Of a stretch of 64,000 nucleotides of DNA, positions 29,979 to 41,300 are shown one piece after another. Within the stretch, counting starts at the first letter, position 1, and every line of letters begins with the position of its first letter. The translations under genes were made by a program, and so were the position numbers. The DNA is from Wolfiporia cocos (taxonomy: Eukaryota > Basidiomycota > Agaricomycetes > Polyporales > Phaeolaceae), in NCBI GenBank assembly GCA_029448655.1, contig JACCLO010000009.1, forward strand, positions 124,001 to 188,000. Direction: 5' to 3'. Under the pieces are notes generated by a model. That model saw only the letters and a program-made list of their open reading frames with translations. It did not search any database and had not been told where the DNA came from.

Positions 29979-31000
29979 TAAGAACAAATCTCCCCCATAC
30001 CCCCACCCTTGCGCTTGCGCTTGGGTCTGGGTTTCTATCCTACAGGGGCTATTACTTGTTGCTGCGCACATCCCTTTCTGCCTGACAAGGCGATTGGGGT
30101 GATAGTTGAGATCTGGGGGATACATCACCATTCTCGGCAGAGGATTGGCAAACAGGGAAGCCACACCGCCTTTTTTAGGCAGGAGGCCTACCTAACCCGG
30201 ACTCCAGGGTCAAGGAGACATGGTCCTCGCTGACAAGCTTGGACTATGCGCGGTTAAGACCCGCCTGTGGAGAAAAGGGGACGGTCTGCCTGTGTGCGCC
30301 CAACCCCCTGTCATGGCAAGCGTTGTTCAGCGCCCCATCACTATCCACAGGGTCATCATTATGATGGCATGGGAATTTTCCAAAGCCGCCTCCCAGGCGT
30401 AAGGGACCTGCTTTGAACCCGTTATGGGAAAAGCAGTGAGGGGGGTGACGTAAAAAATCACCCTGCCATAGGTCACTCGCGGTAGCCAATAGCATAAGTC
30501 CTCCGGGCAGCTCGGCGTGCGAGCATGGGTCAAACGGATTTGGGGCCCCATTGGAAGAGAAGCGCGTGGCCCACTCCTTCGGGATGTGGAGCGCTGCTGT
30601 CTCGCGATCTTAGATCGACAGTGGTTTTTTAGCCCTGATGTGACACCCATGTGGCTACAGACGGCAACCTCATTGTTGAAGCATGGACAGGCTAAGGGAT
30701 GTAAAATCCCAGCCACTTTCCGGCATCGTCCCTCCGGGGCGGTGTCGTGTATCCGAATCCCAATCATCTGACCCAGGAACCGGCCTGGCAGTCAGCAACT
30801 CTACCCCTGGAGTCGGCGCCTCTGACCGTTAGGGTCATGCGAATATCCGCGCCGTCTCGGCACAGGGTTTGCGCGCAACATAAGAGTAATTATGCCCCGT
30901 AGTACACCTTCTTTGCTCCTGAAAAGGAGTCCACTACCCTACCTTACATAATCCCTTCTATTCCTGTTCTTGGACGTATCACTGGGAAACTTCGTTTCTC

Positions 31001-31650
31001 ATGAAGGCTGCACTTTCTAGAATCATGCCCCGCGTTACCCGTCGCACCCGTGGCTCCTCCACTGCCCCTTACGTTAAGCCGGCAAAGCGGTCCCTTCTCA
31101 GCCGCATCGACACCGCCGACATTCCTCGGGCAGAGGACGTCACCTACACGCTTCCTGTAAAGGAAGACTACACCGGGAAGCTCCATCTTTGGGAGATTCC
31201 CGTCCACATGCCAAAGCACATCGCTGAGGCTGGGAAACCCGCTCCTCGACCTCCCAAGCCAGTTCCACTCGCCAAGCGAATCTGGACAGAGGAAGAGAAG
31301 CTAGCCGCTTCCATTACCGCCATGGAGAACCTAATCGAACTCCGCGAACTCAACAAGCTCAAGCTCGCCCGCGATAAGCTGAATAAGCGAATCGCCGCCA
31401 AACAAGCCGCCAAGGAAGCCAAACAAGCAGCTTCTTCACTGGCCCTCCGTCTCTCCAGCCCGGCGGCCGGACCTTCCGTTCCGGCCAACCACAAGATTCT
31501 CGACCCTTCCCTCGTCTTCGGGAAGAAGAAGCCTCTCCAAGCATGCGACCAAGTTATTCCCATGCTAGAAGGCACTCTCACTCGTCTCACTCCTCTCGCC
31601 AACCATCCCCCTAATTACCCAGGCTTCCATATGGAAAACGACATGCGTTT
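31001..31650 (+). pseudogene. Truncated pre-gag ORF1, first copy in A2
   Basis: It is the same protein as 18114-19037 up to about residue 217 (MENDMRF), then runs straight into an LTR at 31651. The lost C-terminal region includes most of the part conserved with element F. Confidence 0.85.
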
Positions 31651-32349
31651 TGTCACAGATTTGGGACATGCCACTATTTTTCCCGTATTTTTACCTATTT
31701 ATCTGGTATTTCTACGACCTTGTAGACATTTACGCTGTTAAGCGCCCGTCTACACGTACACGCAACCAAACAGCACGTACACAACGCGGTATACGTCCAC
31801 CTGTCATAACAACACGTACATAATACGCCCGTACGCGTCAATGACTCAGCGGACTAACCTCCGGTGTCACGCGCCTTACTCATATCCCGATACCGGGCTA
31901 TGTCAGTACAATTGGATAAGCGGCCCGCTCGTTATCACATGCCAATGCCCTTACGATTACTCATATCCCGATACCGGTATATAAGAATCACATGCATGGC
32001 TTACTAACGTAGCTACAGCCACTTCCACAACATGGACCTACGGTCCAAACAAACGATCTTACTGGTGCGGCCATTACCGGCGCACATGGTCTATTGTAGT
32101 TTACGACTTAACCATATTAGTTATGACTGCGCACAGACCACCTTCATGTTTGGCTCCCTTACCGGTAACCAAACAAAGCATGTATATAAGTAGGGCTATC
32201 ACTGCGGATAAGCCTTAGATTTGTTCTCTGCATTCGCACAGTTACAAACCATCTCTGCTTGCGCCCACTAGCTTCCTCACCAACCTTCTGCAACATCTTC
32301 AAGTCGCCTATAAGGTTATAGTGTGAGTCCCACAGTCTAGTCTGTGTCA
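31651..32349 (+). repeat. Internal family-A LTR (699 bp) inside A2
   Basis: Its length and variants (ATACGCCCGTACGCG) match the A1 LTRs rather than the outer A2 LTRs. It is followed by a primer site and leader (32350-33370), so it is a 5' LTR, not a simple solo insertion. Confidence 0.85.
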
Positions 32350-33370
32350 TAAGAACAAATCTCCCCCCTACCCCCACCCTTGCGCTTGCGCTTGGGTCTG
32401 GGTTTCTATCCTACAGGGGCTATTACTTGTTGCTGCGCACATCCCTTTCTGCCTGACAAGGCGATTGGGGTGATAGTTGAGATCTGGGGGATACATCGCC
32501 ATCCTCGGCAGAGGATTGGCAACCAGGGAAGCCACACCGCCTTTTTAGGCAGGAGGCCTACCTAACCCGGACTCCAGGGTCAAGGAGACATGGTCCTCGC
32601 TGACAAGCTTGGACTATGCGCGGTTAAGACCCGCCTGTGGAGAAAAGGGGACGGTCTGCCTGTGTGCGCCCAACCCCCTGTCATGGCAAGCGTTGTTCAG
32701 CGCCCCATCACTATCCATAGGGTCGTCATCATGACGGCATGGGAATTTTCCAAAGCCGCCTCCCAGGCGTAAGGGACCTGCTTTGAACCCGTTATGGGAA
32801 AAGCAGTGAGGGGGGTGACGTAAAAAATCACCCTGCCATAGGTCACTCGCGGTAGCCAATAGCATAAGTCCTCCGGGCAGCTCGGCGTGCGAGCATGGGT
32901 CAAACGGATTTGGGGCCCCATTGGAAGAGAAGCGCGTGGCCCACTCCTTCGGGATGTGGAGCGCTGCTGTCTCGCGATCTTAGATCGACAGTGGTTTTTT
33001 AGCCCTGATGTGACACCCATGTGGCTACAGACGGCAACCTCATTGTTGAAGCATGGACAGGCTAAGGGATGTAAAATCCCAGCCACTTTCCGGCATCGTC
33101 CCTCCGGGGCGGTGTCGTGTATCCGAATCCCAATCATCTGACCCAGGAACCGGCCTGGCAGTCAGCAACTCTACCCCTGGAGTCGGCGCCTCTGACCGTT
33201 AGGGTCATGCGAATATCCGCGCCGTCTCGGCACAGGGTTTGCGCGCAACATAAGAGTAATTATGCCCCGTAGTACACCTTCTTTGCTCCTGAAAAGGAGT
33301 CCACTACCCTACCTTACATAATCCCTTTCATTCCTGTTCTTGGACGTATCACTGGGAAACTTCGTTTCTC

Positions 33371-34294
33371 ATGAAGGCTGCACTTTCTAGAATCATGCCC
33401 CGCGTTACCCGTCGCACCCGTGGCTCCTCCACTGCCCCTTACGTCAAACCGGCGAAGCGGTCCCTTCTCAGCCGCATTGATACCGCCGACATTCCTCGGG
33501 CAGAGGACGTCACATACACCCTTCCTGTAAAGGAAGATTACACCGGGAAGCTCCATCTTTGGGAGATTCCCGTCCACATGCCAAAGCACATTGCTGAGGC
33601 TGGGAAACCCGCTCCTCGACCTCCCAAACCAGTTCCGCTCGCCAAGCGTATCTGGACAGAGGAAGAGAAGCTAGCCGCTTCCATTACCGCCATGGAGAAC
33701 TTAATTGAACTCCGCGAACTCAACAAGCTTAAGCTCGCCCGCGATAAGCTGAATAAGCGAATCGCCGCCAAACAAGCCGCCAAGGAAGCCAAGCAGGCAG
33801 CTTCTTCACTGGCCCTCCGTCTCTCCAGCCCGGCGGCCGGACCTTCCGTTCCGGCCAACCACAAGATTCTCGACCCTTCCCTCGTCTTCGGGAAGAAGAA
33901 GCCTCTCCAAGCATGCGATCAAGTTATTCCCATGCTAGAAGGCACTCTCACTCGTCTCACTCCTCTCGCCAACCATCCCCCTAATTACCCAGGCTTCCAT
34001 ATGGAAAACGACATGCGTTTCCATACTATGGTAGTAGAATTGGAGGACTTGGTGGATAACGTAAAGGATAGAGCGAGACGGGGGAGGATCACCAATAGAG
34101 ACTGGAGAATTATGAAAAAGTACTGTAAACAGCTCGGCAGTATTTCCTTTTTGGATTGGCGTACGGACTTAGCTCGTATCATAGCAGAATGCGTAGCGCT
34201 ACAAATTTCTTTTGCCTTCGGTGTAACACCACCTGACAAGGTGGCAGGGCCCTCAACTACTTCGGTAGAAGAGGATATACTCGCGATTGTATAG
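33371..34294 (+). CDS. Pre-gag ORF1 protein, second copy in A2 (307 aa)
   Basis: It is intact and nearly identical to the A1 ORF1. The few changes are conservative (for example N to S before ISF, V to I in ARIIAE, T to S in LQIS). Most nucleotide differences are silent, consistent with a maintained protein. It is followed by the gag start at 34442. Confidence 0.85.
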   Translation: MKAALSRIMPRVTRRTRGSSTAPYVKPAKRSLLSRIDTADIPRAEDVTYTLPVKEDYTGKLHLWEIPVHMPKHIAEAGKPAPRPPKPVPLAKRIWTEEEKLAASITAMENLIELRELNKLKLARDKLNKRIAAKQAAKEAKQAASSLALRLSSPAAGPSVPANHKILDPSLVFGKKKPLQACDQVIPMLEGTLTRLTPLANHPPNYPGFHMENDMRFHTMVVELEDLVDNVKDRARRGRITNRDWRIMKKYCKQLGSISFLDWRTDLARIIAECVALQISFAFGVTPPDKVAGPSTTSVEEDILAIV

Positions 34295-34441
34295 TAGAAA
34301 TACTATCATCTTTTAACTCTGAAATAGAGTGCGAGTGTGATCTATAACGAAAGTTGCAGCTTTCAAAACCAATCCCTTCTTAAGAATCTAAGACAATGAG
34401 TAACCGGAAACTAACATTCGTCACAAACAGATTCACAAAAA

Positions 34442-37400
34442 ATGTCTTCCACCTCCTCCGTCAGCACTCCCCTCGCTCCCCGCAATGTCACGGTTATACC
34501 CTGGGGGGGTACCTGACTCCACTCACGTTAGCTGTATGGGCGGCGCTAGGCGTACGCCGCTCCGCTACACTAACGCTTTGTCTCACGTTAGTTCTCGAGC
34601 ATATAGATCACCTGACTGCATCGGTTAGCGCTGTAGGGTAGCGCGCGCCTCCTCATACGGTCACTCATGGTCACATAGTTACATGTAGCGTTACTTGTCA
34701 TGTGCCCTGTAGATAAGGCGCACGGACCATTACTTTAGGGCTGGGCTCGTAGTTACTACGCGCACACATGTATATATACGACAAGATGGCGGCCTTACAG
34801 CCCCATCTTTAGGATTCTCGTCAATGAGCGTAAAGCTCCTTTCTTACAATCTGTTTGTGTTGCTGCTGGCCCGGGGCCTCATCTTGTCTGCCTAGTCTGA
34901 AGGTCGGCGACTGCGACGGCTGCGGGGCCTTAGGTGGCTGAGCACCCTCGGGATGGACTTATGAGTTCACCTAGGGTTGGCCGTATGAGTTCGTCGTGGC
35001 CGCTGGCTCACGTCTACACAGGCTTGTGAGGGTTCCCCTGAGTCCAGGGTCGCACAGACAGGTAAGTCTGTGACATAATCCTAAAGATATCTTACCTCCC
35101 CTCCGGCGCGAACTGCGTTGGGGCCGAGGGTTCTCTACATACAGGTGGCCATGGCATCACGGCGGGGCAGCCTCTGGTAGAAGCACCAGAGGTCCGTACT
35201 TTTACGAGCCCCCACGAAGTGATACACCAGGCAAAGCCGCCGTATGGAATGAGTAAGCAAGTCCGCCCCCTTGAACTTAGGTAGTAGGGATCGACCGGTG
35301 TAAGCCGCGTTCGACGCCTTCCGTCTGCTGACCCTGCGGGGTTGTAGTATGAGCACGGAGGCTAGCGCATCGACGGCCATCATCCCTGGGCGGCAGGAGC
35401 AAGCGACAAGAAGTCTTGACCAGTGGGTATGCGAAGGAACCCGCAAGGGTCTCCAACCCCACACCGACGGTCACGAAGGACAGATTATATCAAGATACGA
35501 CCGACTATCGAATACGACGGGTACGCGAGTAGGCAAGCGGAGGTACACGGGGACGACGGGGACCCCATTTAAAAAATAACCCAGTAACCTTAGCGACGAA
35601 TACCGAACCGATACCGAAAGCGACCCCTTCACTCCACCACCGGCGGACGGACCGCGCCCTCGGGGGCTCCCCATCTTCCGCGAAGAAGGAATGGGCCGTG
35701 GGTTAAACATGAAACCAAGGAAGTGAGTGTCGTAGTCTTCCAGATAGAACGTCAGAGACGACGTTTTTCGAGAGGGGGGGTAATGTCACGGTTATACCCT
35801 GGGGGGGTACCTGACTCCACTCACGTTAGCTGTATGGGCGGCGCTAGGCGTACGCCGCTCCGCTACACTAACGCTTTGTCTCACGTTAGTTCTCGAGCAT
35901 ATAGATCACCTGACTGCATCGGTTAGCGCTGTAGGGTAGCGCGCGCCTCCTCATACGGTCACTCATGGTCACATAGTTACATGTAGCGTTACTTGTCATG
36001 TGCCCTGTAGATAAGGCGCACGGACCATTACTTTAGGGCTGGGCTCGTAGTTACTACGCGCACACATGTATATATACGACAAGATGGCGGCCTTACAGCC
36101 CCATCTTTAGGATTCTCGTCAATGAGCGTAAAGCTCCTTTCTTACAATCTGTTTGTGTTGCTGCTGGCCCGGGGCCTCATCTTGTCTGCCTAGTCTGAAG
36201 GTCGGCGACTGCGACGGCTGCGGGGCCTTAGGTGGCTGAGCACCCTCGGGATGGACTTATGAGTTCACCTAGGGTTGGCCGTATGAGTTCGTCGTGGCCG
36301 CTGGCTCACGTCTACACAGGCTTGTGAGGGTTCCCCTGAGTCCAGGGTCGCACAGACAGGTAAGTCTGTGACACGCAAGATGCGCCTCCGCTCAGAAGGC
36401 CCGGTGACACCGGTAGCTGGTCCCTCGGGAACCCAGCAACTGGTGACGCTGGAGCACCTAAGCGAAGAAGAAGAAGAAGAAGAGGAAGAGGAAATGCCGG
36501 AGTTCGCTCCCCCGCAAAGGGAATCTCCGACCAACCCCATGGGTACACGCCCAGGCTCCCCCATTGCCGGATACCCACCGGCTCGTCGAACTCGCCCTAT
36601 CGGGCCCGCCACCACCCTGGAAATGGAATTTTCGGGTCCGACACGACAGACCAATGTCGCTGTCGAGAACAACCTCAAGGCGTACCTTCCTGAGGAGGAA
36701 CACCACAAGGTGGATGGGTCCATACATGGGCCAATCATCGATGCCGCCGTACAACGAAGTGCGGCCATAAGCCATGACACCACCGACACCCTAGGTCGAA
36801 TGGTGCACGCCCGCCTGGAGCGTATCCATGAACGAATCGATTCCCTGGCTGGGCAATCCAGGGCAATCGAACAGAAGGCCCAAGACGAACTACACGAAGC
36901 GGTCAATTCGGTCCGGAACGAGGTATTGTCCACCATGGTGGACCTCGGCAAGGAACTCCGACAGGAGTACACCGCCAAGCTCTCCGAAATGGAGAAGCAG
37001 CTCCGAAAGGACTACCGGTCCCGGCTGGACGACCTCGAAGATGCGTTCGCAGAACGCATGGAGAAGGTTGACGAGGAACTTCGGAGAATTCGCAAGAATC
37101 CCTCCGTTCCCAACCCTCCCGGCATCCGGACGCCCCCGGAAGAACCCGCACCGGCCCCCGGCAATGCTCAAGCCCGTGCAGCCGAGGTCGCTGCCGCCGC
37201 TCAAGCTGCAGCTGCTGCTGCAGCAGCCGTCGCCCCGCAGATTCCAGGTCTGCCCCAAAACCTGAAAATCCCCCCTCCCCCCGAATTCTCTGGGTCATCT
37301 GGAAAGGTGACTGCACAGGAATGGGTGGAGAAGATGGGCCTGTACTTCGGTACGCTCAGGGTTTACGATGACCATGACCGTATCACCACGGCCCTCTTCC

Positions 37401-38319
37401 GCGTCACAGGGGACGCATACAAATTTTTCTCGCCTCTCATCAAGAAGGCAGGAAATGGTGAACCTCTCGGCACCTGGGAAGACTTCACCAAATCCGTAAT
37501 GGTGCAATATGGGAAAATGACGGATAAGGAGATAGCCAAAAAGGAAATTCGCGGCTACTACGGCACGAAGGGCAAGGAACTGGCAGAATCGAACTATTTC
37601 AATTACTGCGAACGGTTCCGCACCCTCGGCCGACTCTCCGAAACCGCCAACGAGACTCTGGTGTGGGAATTCACCGAGACTCTCCCCGAAAAGGTTAAGG
37701 ACACCTTAAACGTCCTCGGCAAGACTCCGTTCTTCAAGGCCCCGACCGACATCGAACCTCTGATCGACTTCGCCCTGGAAATGTACCAAACGTCATATCC
37801 GGACAAGATCAAGGGCTCGATCTTCGAGAAGGCCAGCAAGAAGGACTCGGCACCTACCGAAAAGAAGGAGACGTCCTCCGCTTCTGCAAAGAAGTCGGAG
37901 AAGAAAAAGGAAAGGCGCCCGCCAAAGCCCCCGCCGACACCACCAACGCCGTCTGCACTTACTGCAAGCAGACGGGACACTATTTCAACAAGTGTCCTAA
38001 GCTTGCCGCGGACAAGGCTGCGGGAACGTTCGTGCCTGCTGCTCAGCGGGCCGAACAACAAAGGGCGAAGGATGCAGCTGCCGCGTCTGGAAAGACCACG
38101 GCTGCTCCTTCGGGTAGTGGAAAGGGACAGGCTTCTGGCAAGAAGCCGTACTCGGCGCCCCCCGCGGATGGCAAGACGTATCGTGCCCGAACGATCTGGG
38201 AAGAAGTGACGGCTGACTCAAGCTCAGCAGGACCCTCGGCCCCCGCCACCACCGTCGCCAATGTCGGGACCATCTCGGTTCCCCTCGCCCCAACCACACG
38301 TCTCGAAGACGTTCTGTGA
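34442..38319 (+). pseudogene. gag: Gag of A2, split by element C and frameshifted
   Basis: Gag starts at 34442 and is interrupted after 14 codons by element C (34486-36373). It resumes at 36379 and stays open through the Retrotrans_gag region. At about 37900 a 7-bp loss relative to A1 (in the Lys-rich linker after KKSEKKK) shifts the frame, putting the zinc knuckle out of frame and leading to a stop at 38207-38209. The original frame remains open downstream (38032-38319). After the deletion the gag frame coincides with the pol frame, separated only by that stop. Confidence 0.85.
34486..36373 (+). mobile_element. TRIM-like non-autonomous LTR element C (1888 bp)
   Basis: Two 590-bp LTRs (34486-35075, 35784-36373) that look identical flank a 708-bp interior. 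It has perfect duplications CGCAA (34481-34485, 36374-36378). Primer site AATCCTAAAGAT (35077-35088) complements ATCTTTAGGATT (34805-34816) in R over 12 nt. The polypurine tract is GAGAGGGGGGGTAA before 35784. No gag/pol homology is visible. It is very young. Confidence 0.9.
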
Positions 38320-41300
38320 AGAACACACCAGCCCCGCAGCGGCTGGGAGTGTACAGCGCCCCGAAGAAGCGCACCTCTACGAAGAGGCTTCACAGAGACC
38401 CCTTATCTTGTGGGAAGATAAGGCGGTCGTACGTCACCCGGTATCCCATCTCGGCATATTCGGTAACACGGCAATGGACTTTGCCCGGAGGACAAGGACA
38501 CTAGCTACACGTGCCCCTCCTGTACAATACTTTTATCCTGACCCGCTCGCGCTGAAGTTTTTCACTTTGTATAATGTACATGGAAACGATTCTCGAGACG
38601 ACAATAAATCGTTCTCTATCGAAGTGGAACTGTGGGTATATGGAAAGAAAGTCAACGCCATGGCATTAATCGACACCGGTGCATCAATAAGCGTCATAGA
38701 TAAGAAACTCGTACATGAGGAGAAATTAGTCACTCAGAAACTACCTTCACCTCTCGAGATTCGTAACGCCGACGGTACCTCTAATACTGCCGGTAATATC
38801 AATATGGCAGTAAAAGCTTATATGGTGCACGAGGAACACAAGTCCACCGAATTCTTGTACGTAATGGACGTACAGAATGCGGATGTGATCCTCGGATATG
38901 ACTGGTTCCTGAAACACAACCCGGACTTCAATTGGCCGGAAGGAACTTTCACATATCGGTGTACGGAAAAATGCAAACATGGCAAACAGGTTTCAATTTC
39001 TGAGGAAGAAGACGAAATTGAACCCCGCAACATCTATCAGATCATCAACGATTTTCCAATAGATTTTCTCGGCTTAGAGGAGCCTGAGAATCCCTTTATC
39101 GCTTGGGTGAACACCCTTAACGAAGGAACGGAACTCCTAGTCGATGCCATTCAGTCGATAACGGAGAAGTCGGATGATGAATTCCTGACAGATGCGGATC
39201 TCCAGAAATGGAAATCCTTGGTTCCGGAGGAATACCAGGAGTTTGGTCCCACGGTATTTTCTCAACGCGCATCCGAAAGGATGCCCGAGCGGAAACCATA
39301 CGACCATGCCATCGACTTCCCCGATGACGCGGTACTACCGCCCCCGAGTAAGGCATACAAGATGTCTCCTCAGGAAGCGAACTCGCTAGATCAGTGGATT
39401 CAGGAAGAGTTACGGAAGGGCTACATCCGACACTCAAAATCTCCGATCGCGAGCCCGGTCTTCTTCGTCCCTAAAAAAGACGGCGGAGCCCGAATGGTAG
39501 TCGATTACCGGAAAGTAAACGACTTAACCATTAAAAACAGGTACCCTCTCCCACGCATAGACGAGCTTATCGATAAGCTTAGCCAGGCTTCGATATTTAC
39601 GAAGCTCGACTTGCGTTGGGGTTACAACAACGTAAGAATCAAGGAGGGAGATGAATGGAAGACCGCATTCATTACGCCTAACGGCCTTTACGAAGCTGTA
39701 GTCATGTACTTCGGCTTTTGTAATGCACCCAGCACGTTCCAGCACATGATGAACGATATTCTAGGTGACCTTATCAGAGAAGGAAAGGTCATTGTCTACC
39801 TAGACGACATCCTTGTGTTCGGAAACGACCTGTTGGAACACCGTCGTATTGTCAAGCAAGTATTACAAATCTTGCAAGACAACGACTTGTTCGCGAAGCC
39901 TGAAAAGTGCTTCTTCGAACAGAGCAGTATTGAATACCTGGGAATGATCATTTCCAAAGGAAAAGTCGAAATGGACCCTAAGAAGGTAGCCGGTGTCATG
40001 GACTGGCCTACACCTGCCAAGGTAAAGGACGTCCAAGCCTTTGTTGGCTTCGCCAACTACTACCGTCGGTTCATTAAAGACTTCTCCAAAGTGGTTAAGC
40101 CGTTAACCGAACTGTCCAAGAAAAACACGCAATGGAACTGGGGACCCGAACAAGCGGAAGCCTTCCAAACTCTCAAGGAAGCTTTCACATCAGCTCCAAT
40201 ACTCCGGATCCCAGATCAGGAGTCCCCGTTCCGCGTGGAAGCGGATTCTTCCGATTACGCAACTGGTGCAGTGCTATCACAATACTCTTCGGAGGATAAG
40301 CTCTGGCACCCGGTAGCCTTTTACTCGAAATCTCTATCAGCACCTGAAAGGAACTATGAGATTTACGATAAGGAGTTGCTCGCAATCATCCGTGCACTAG
40401 AGGAATGGAGACATTACCTCGAAGGACACCCACACAAATTTGAAGTATGGTCGGATCATCTCAATCTGACATATTTCAAATCGGCACAACGGCTAACCCG
40501 GAGACAGGCACGTTGGAGTCTTTACCTGACAAGGTTCAACTTCACCATGTGCCACAAACCCGGTAAAACAATGCTTACGGCTGATCCTCTGTCACGGAGG
40601 CCAGACCATGAAGAGGGGGTGGAACTCGACAATCGCGATCAAATTTTGCTGAAACCGGAATACTTTACGGTTAGGGCGCTAGAAGCGTCACAGCAGGAGA
40701 TACAATCAGGCGACGAGGACCTTCTCAGACAAATCCGACAAGCCCTCATGGACGATCAGATTACCAAAGATTACCAGGAACTACTGAAAAGTGGTCCCAA
40801 GGAATTCGGTAAAGATCTCCAGGAATGGAACATGGAGGCCGGATTACTCCTCAGACGAGGAAAAGTGTACGTTCCAAAAGAGCCTAAAGAATTGCGCACG
40901 AAGATTCTGGAGTTACATCATGACCATGTGACTGCTGGACACTTCGGACGATGGAAGACCTATGAACTTCTATCACGTAATTACTGGTGGCCTGGAATGA
41001 CCACGATGGTAAAGCAATACGTGGAAGGTTGTGACACATGTCAACGCATGAAGAACCACAACCAGACCCCGTACGGACCCCTGCAACCGCTCCCAGTTCC
41101 GGAAGCACCTTGGGACACCGTCACAATTGACCTTATCGTCCACTTACCGCCCAGCGGCGAATTGAAACAATTCAATGCTATTATGGTAATAGTGGACCGG
41201 CTTACCAAGCGAGCGCACTTCATTCCTACGTCAGACAAGATAACGGCAAAAGAATTAGCGAACCTCCTGTACCTTCGGATCTATCCGAACCACGGACTTC

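Noticed and set aside
36368..36378. Gag start at the ATG read through the end of the C LTR
   Set aside because: This start is created by the insertion; colinearity with A1 shows the real start at 34442.
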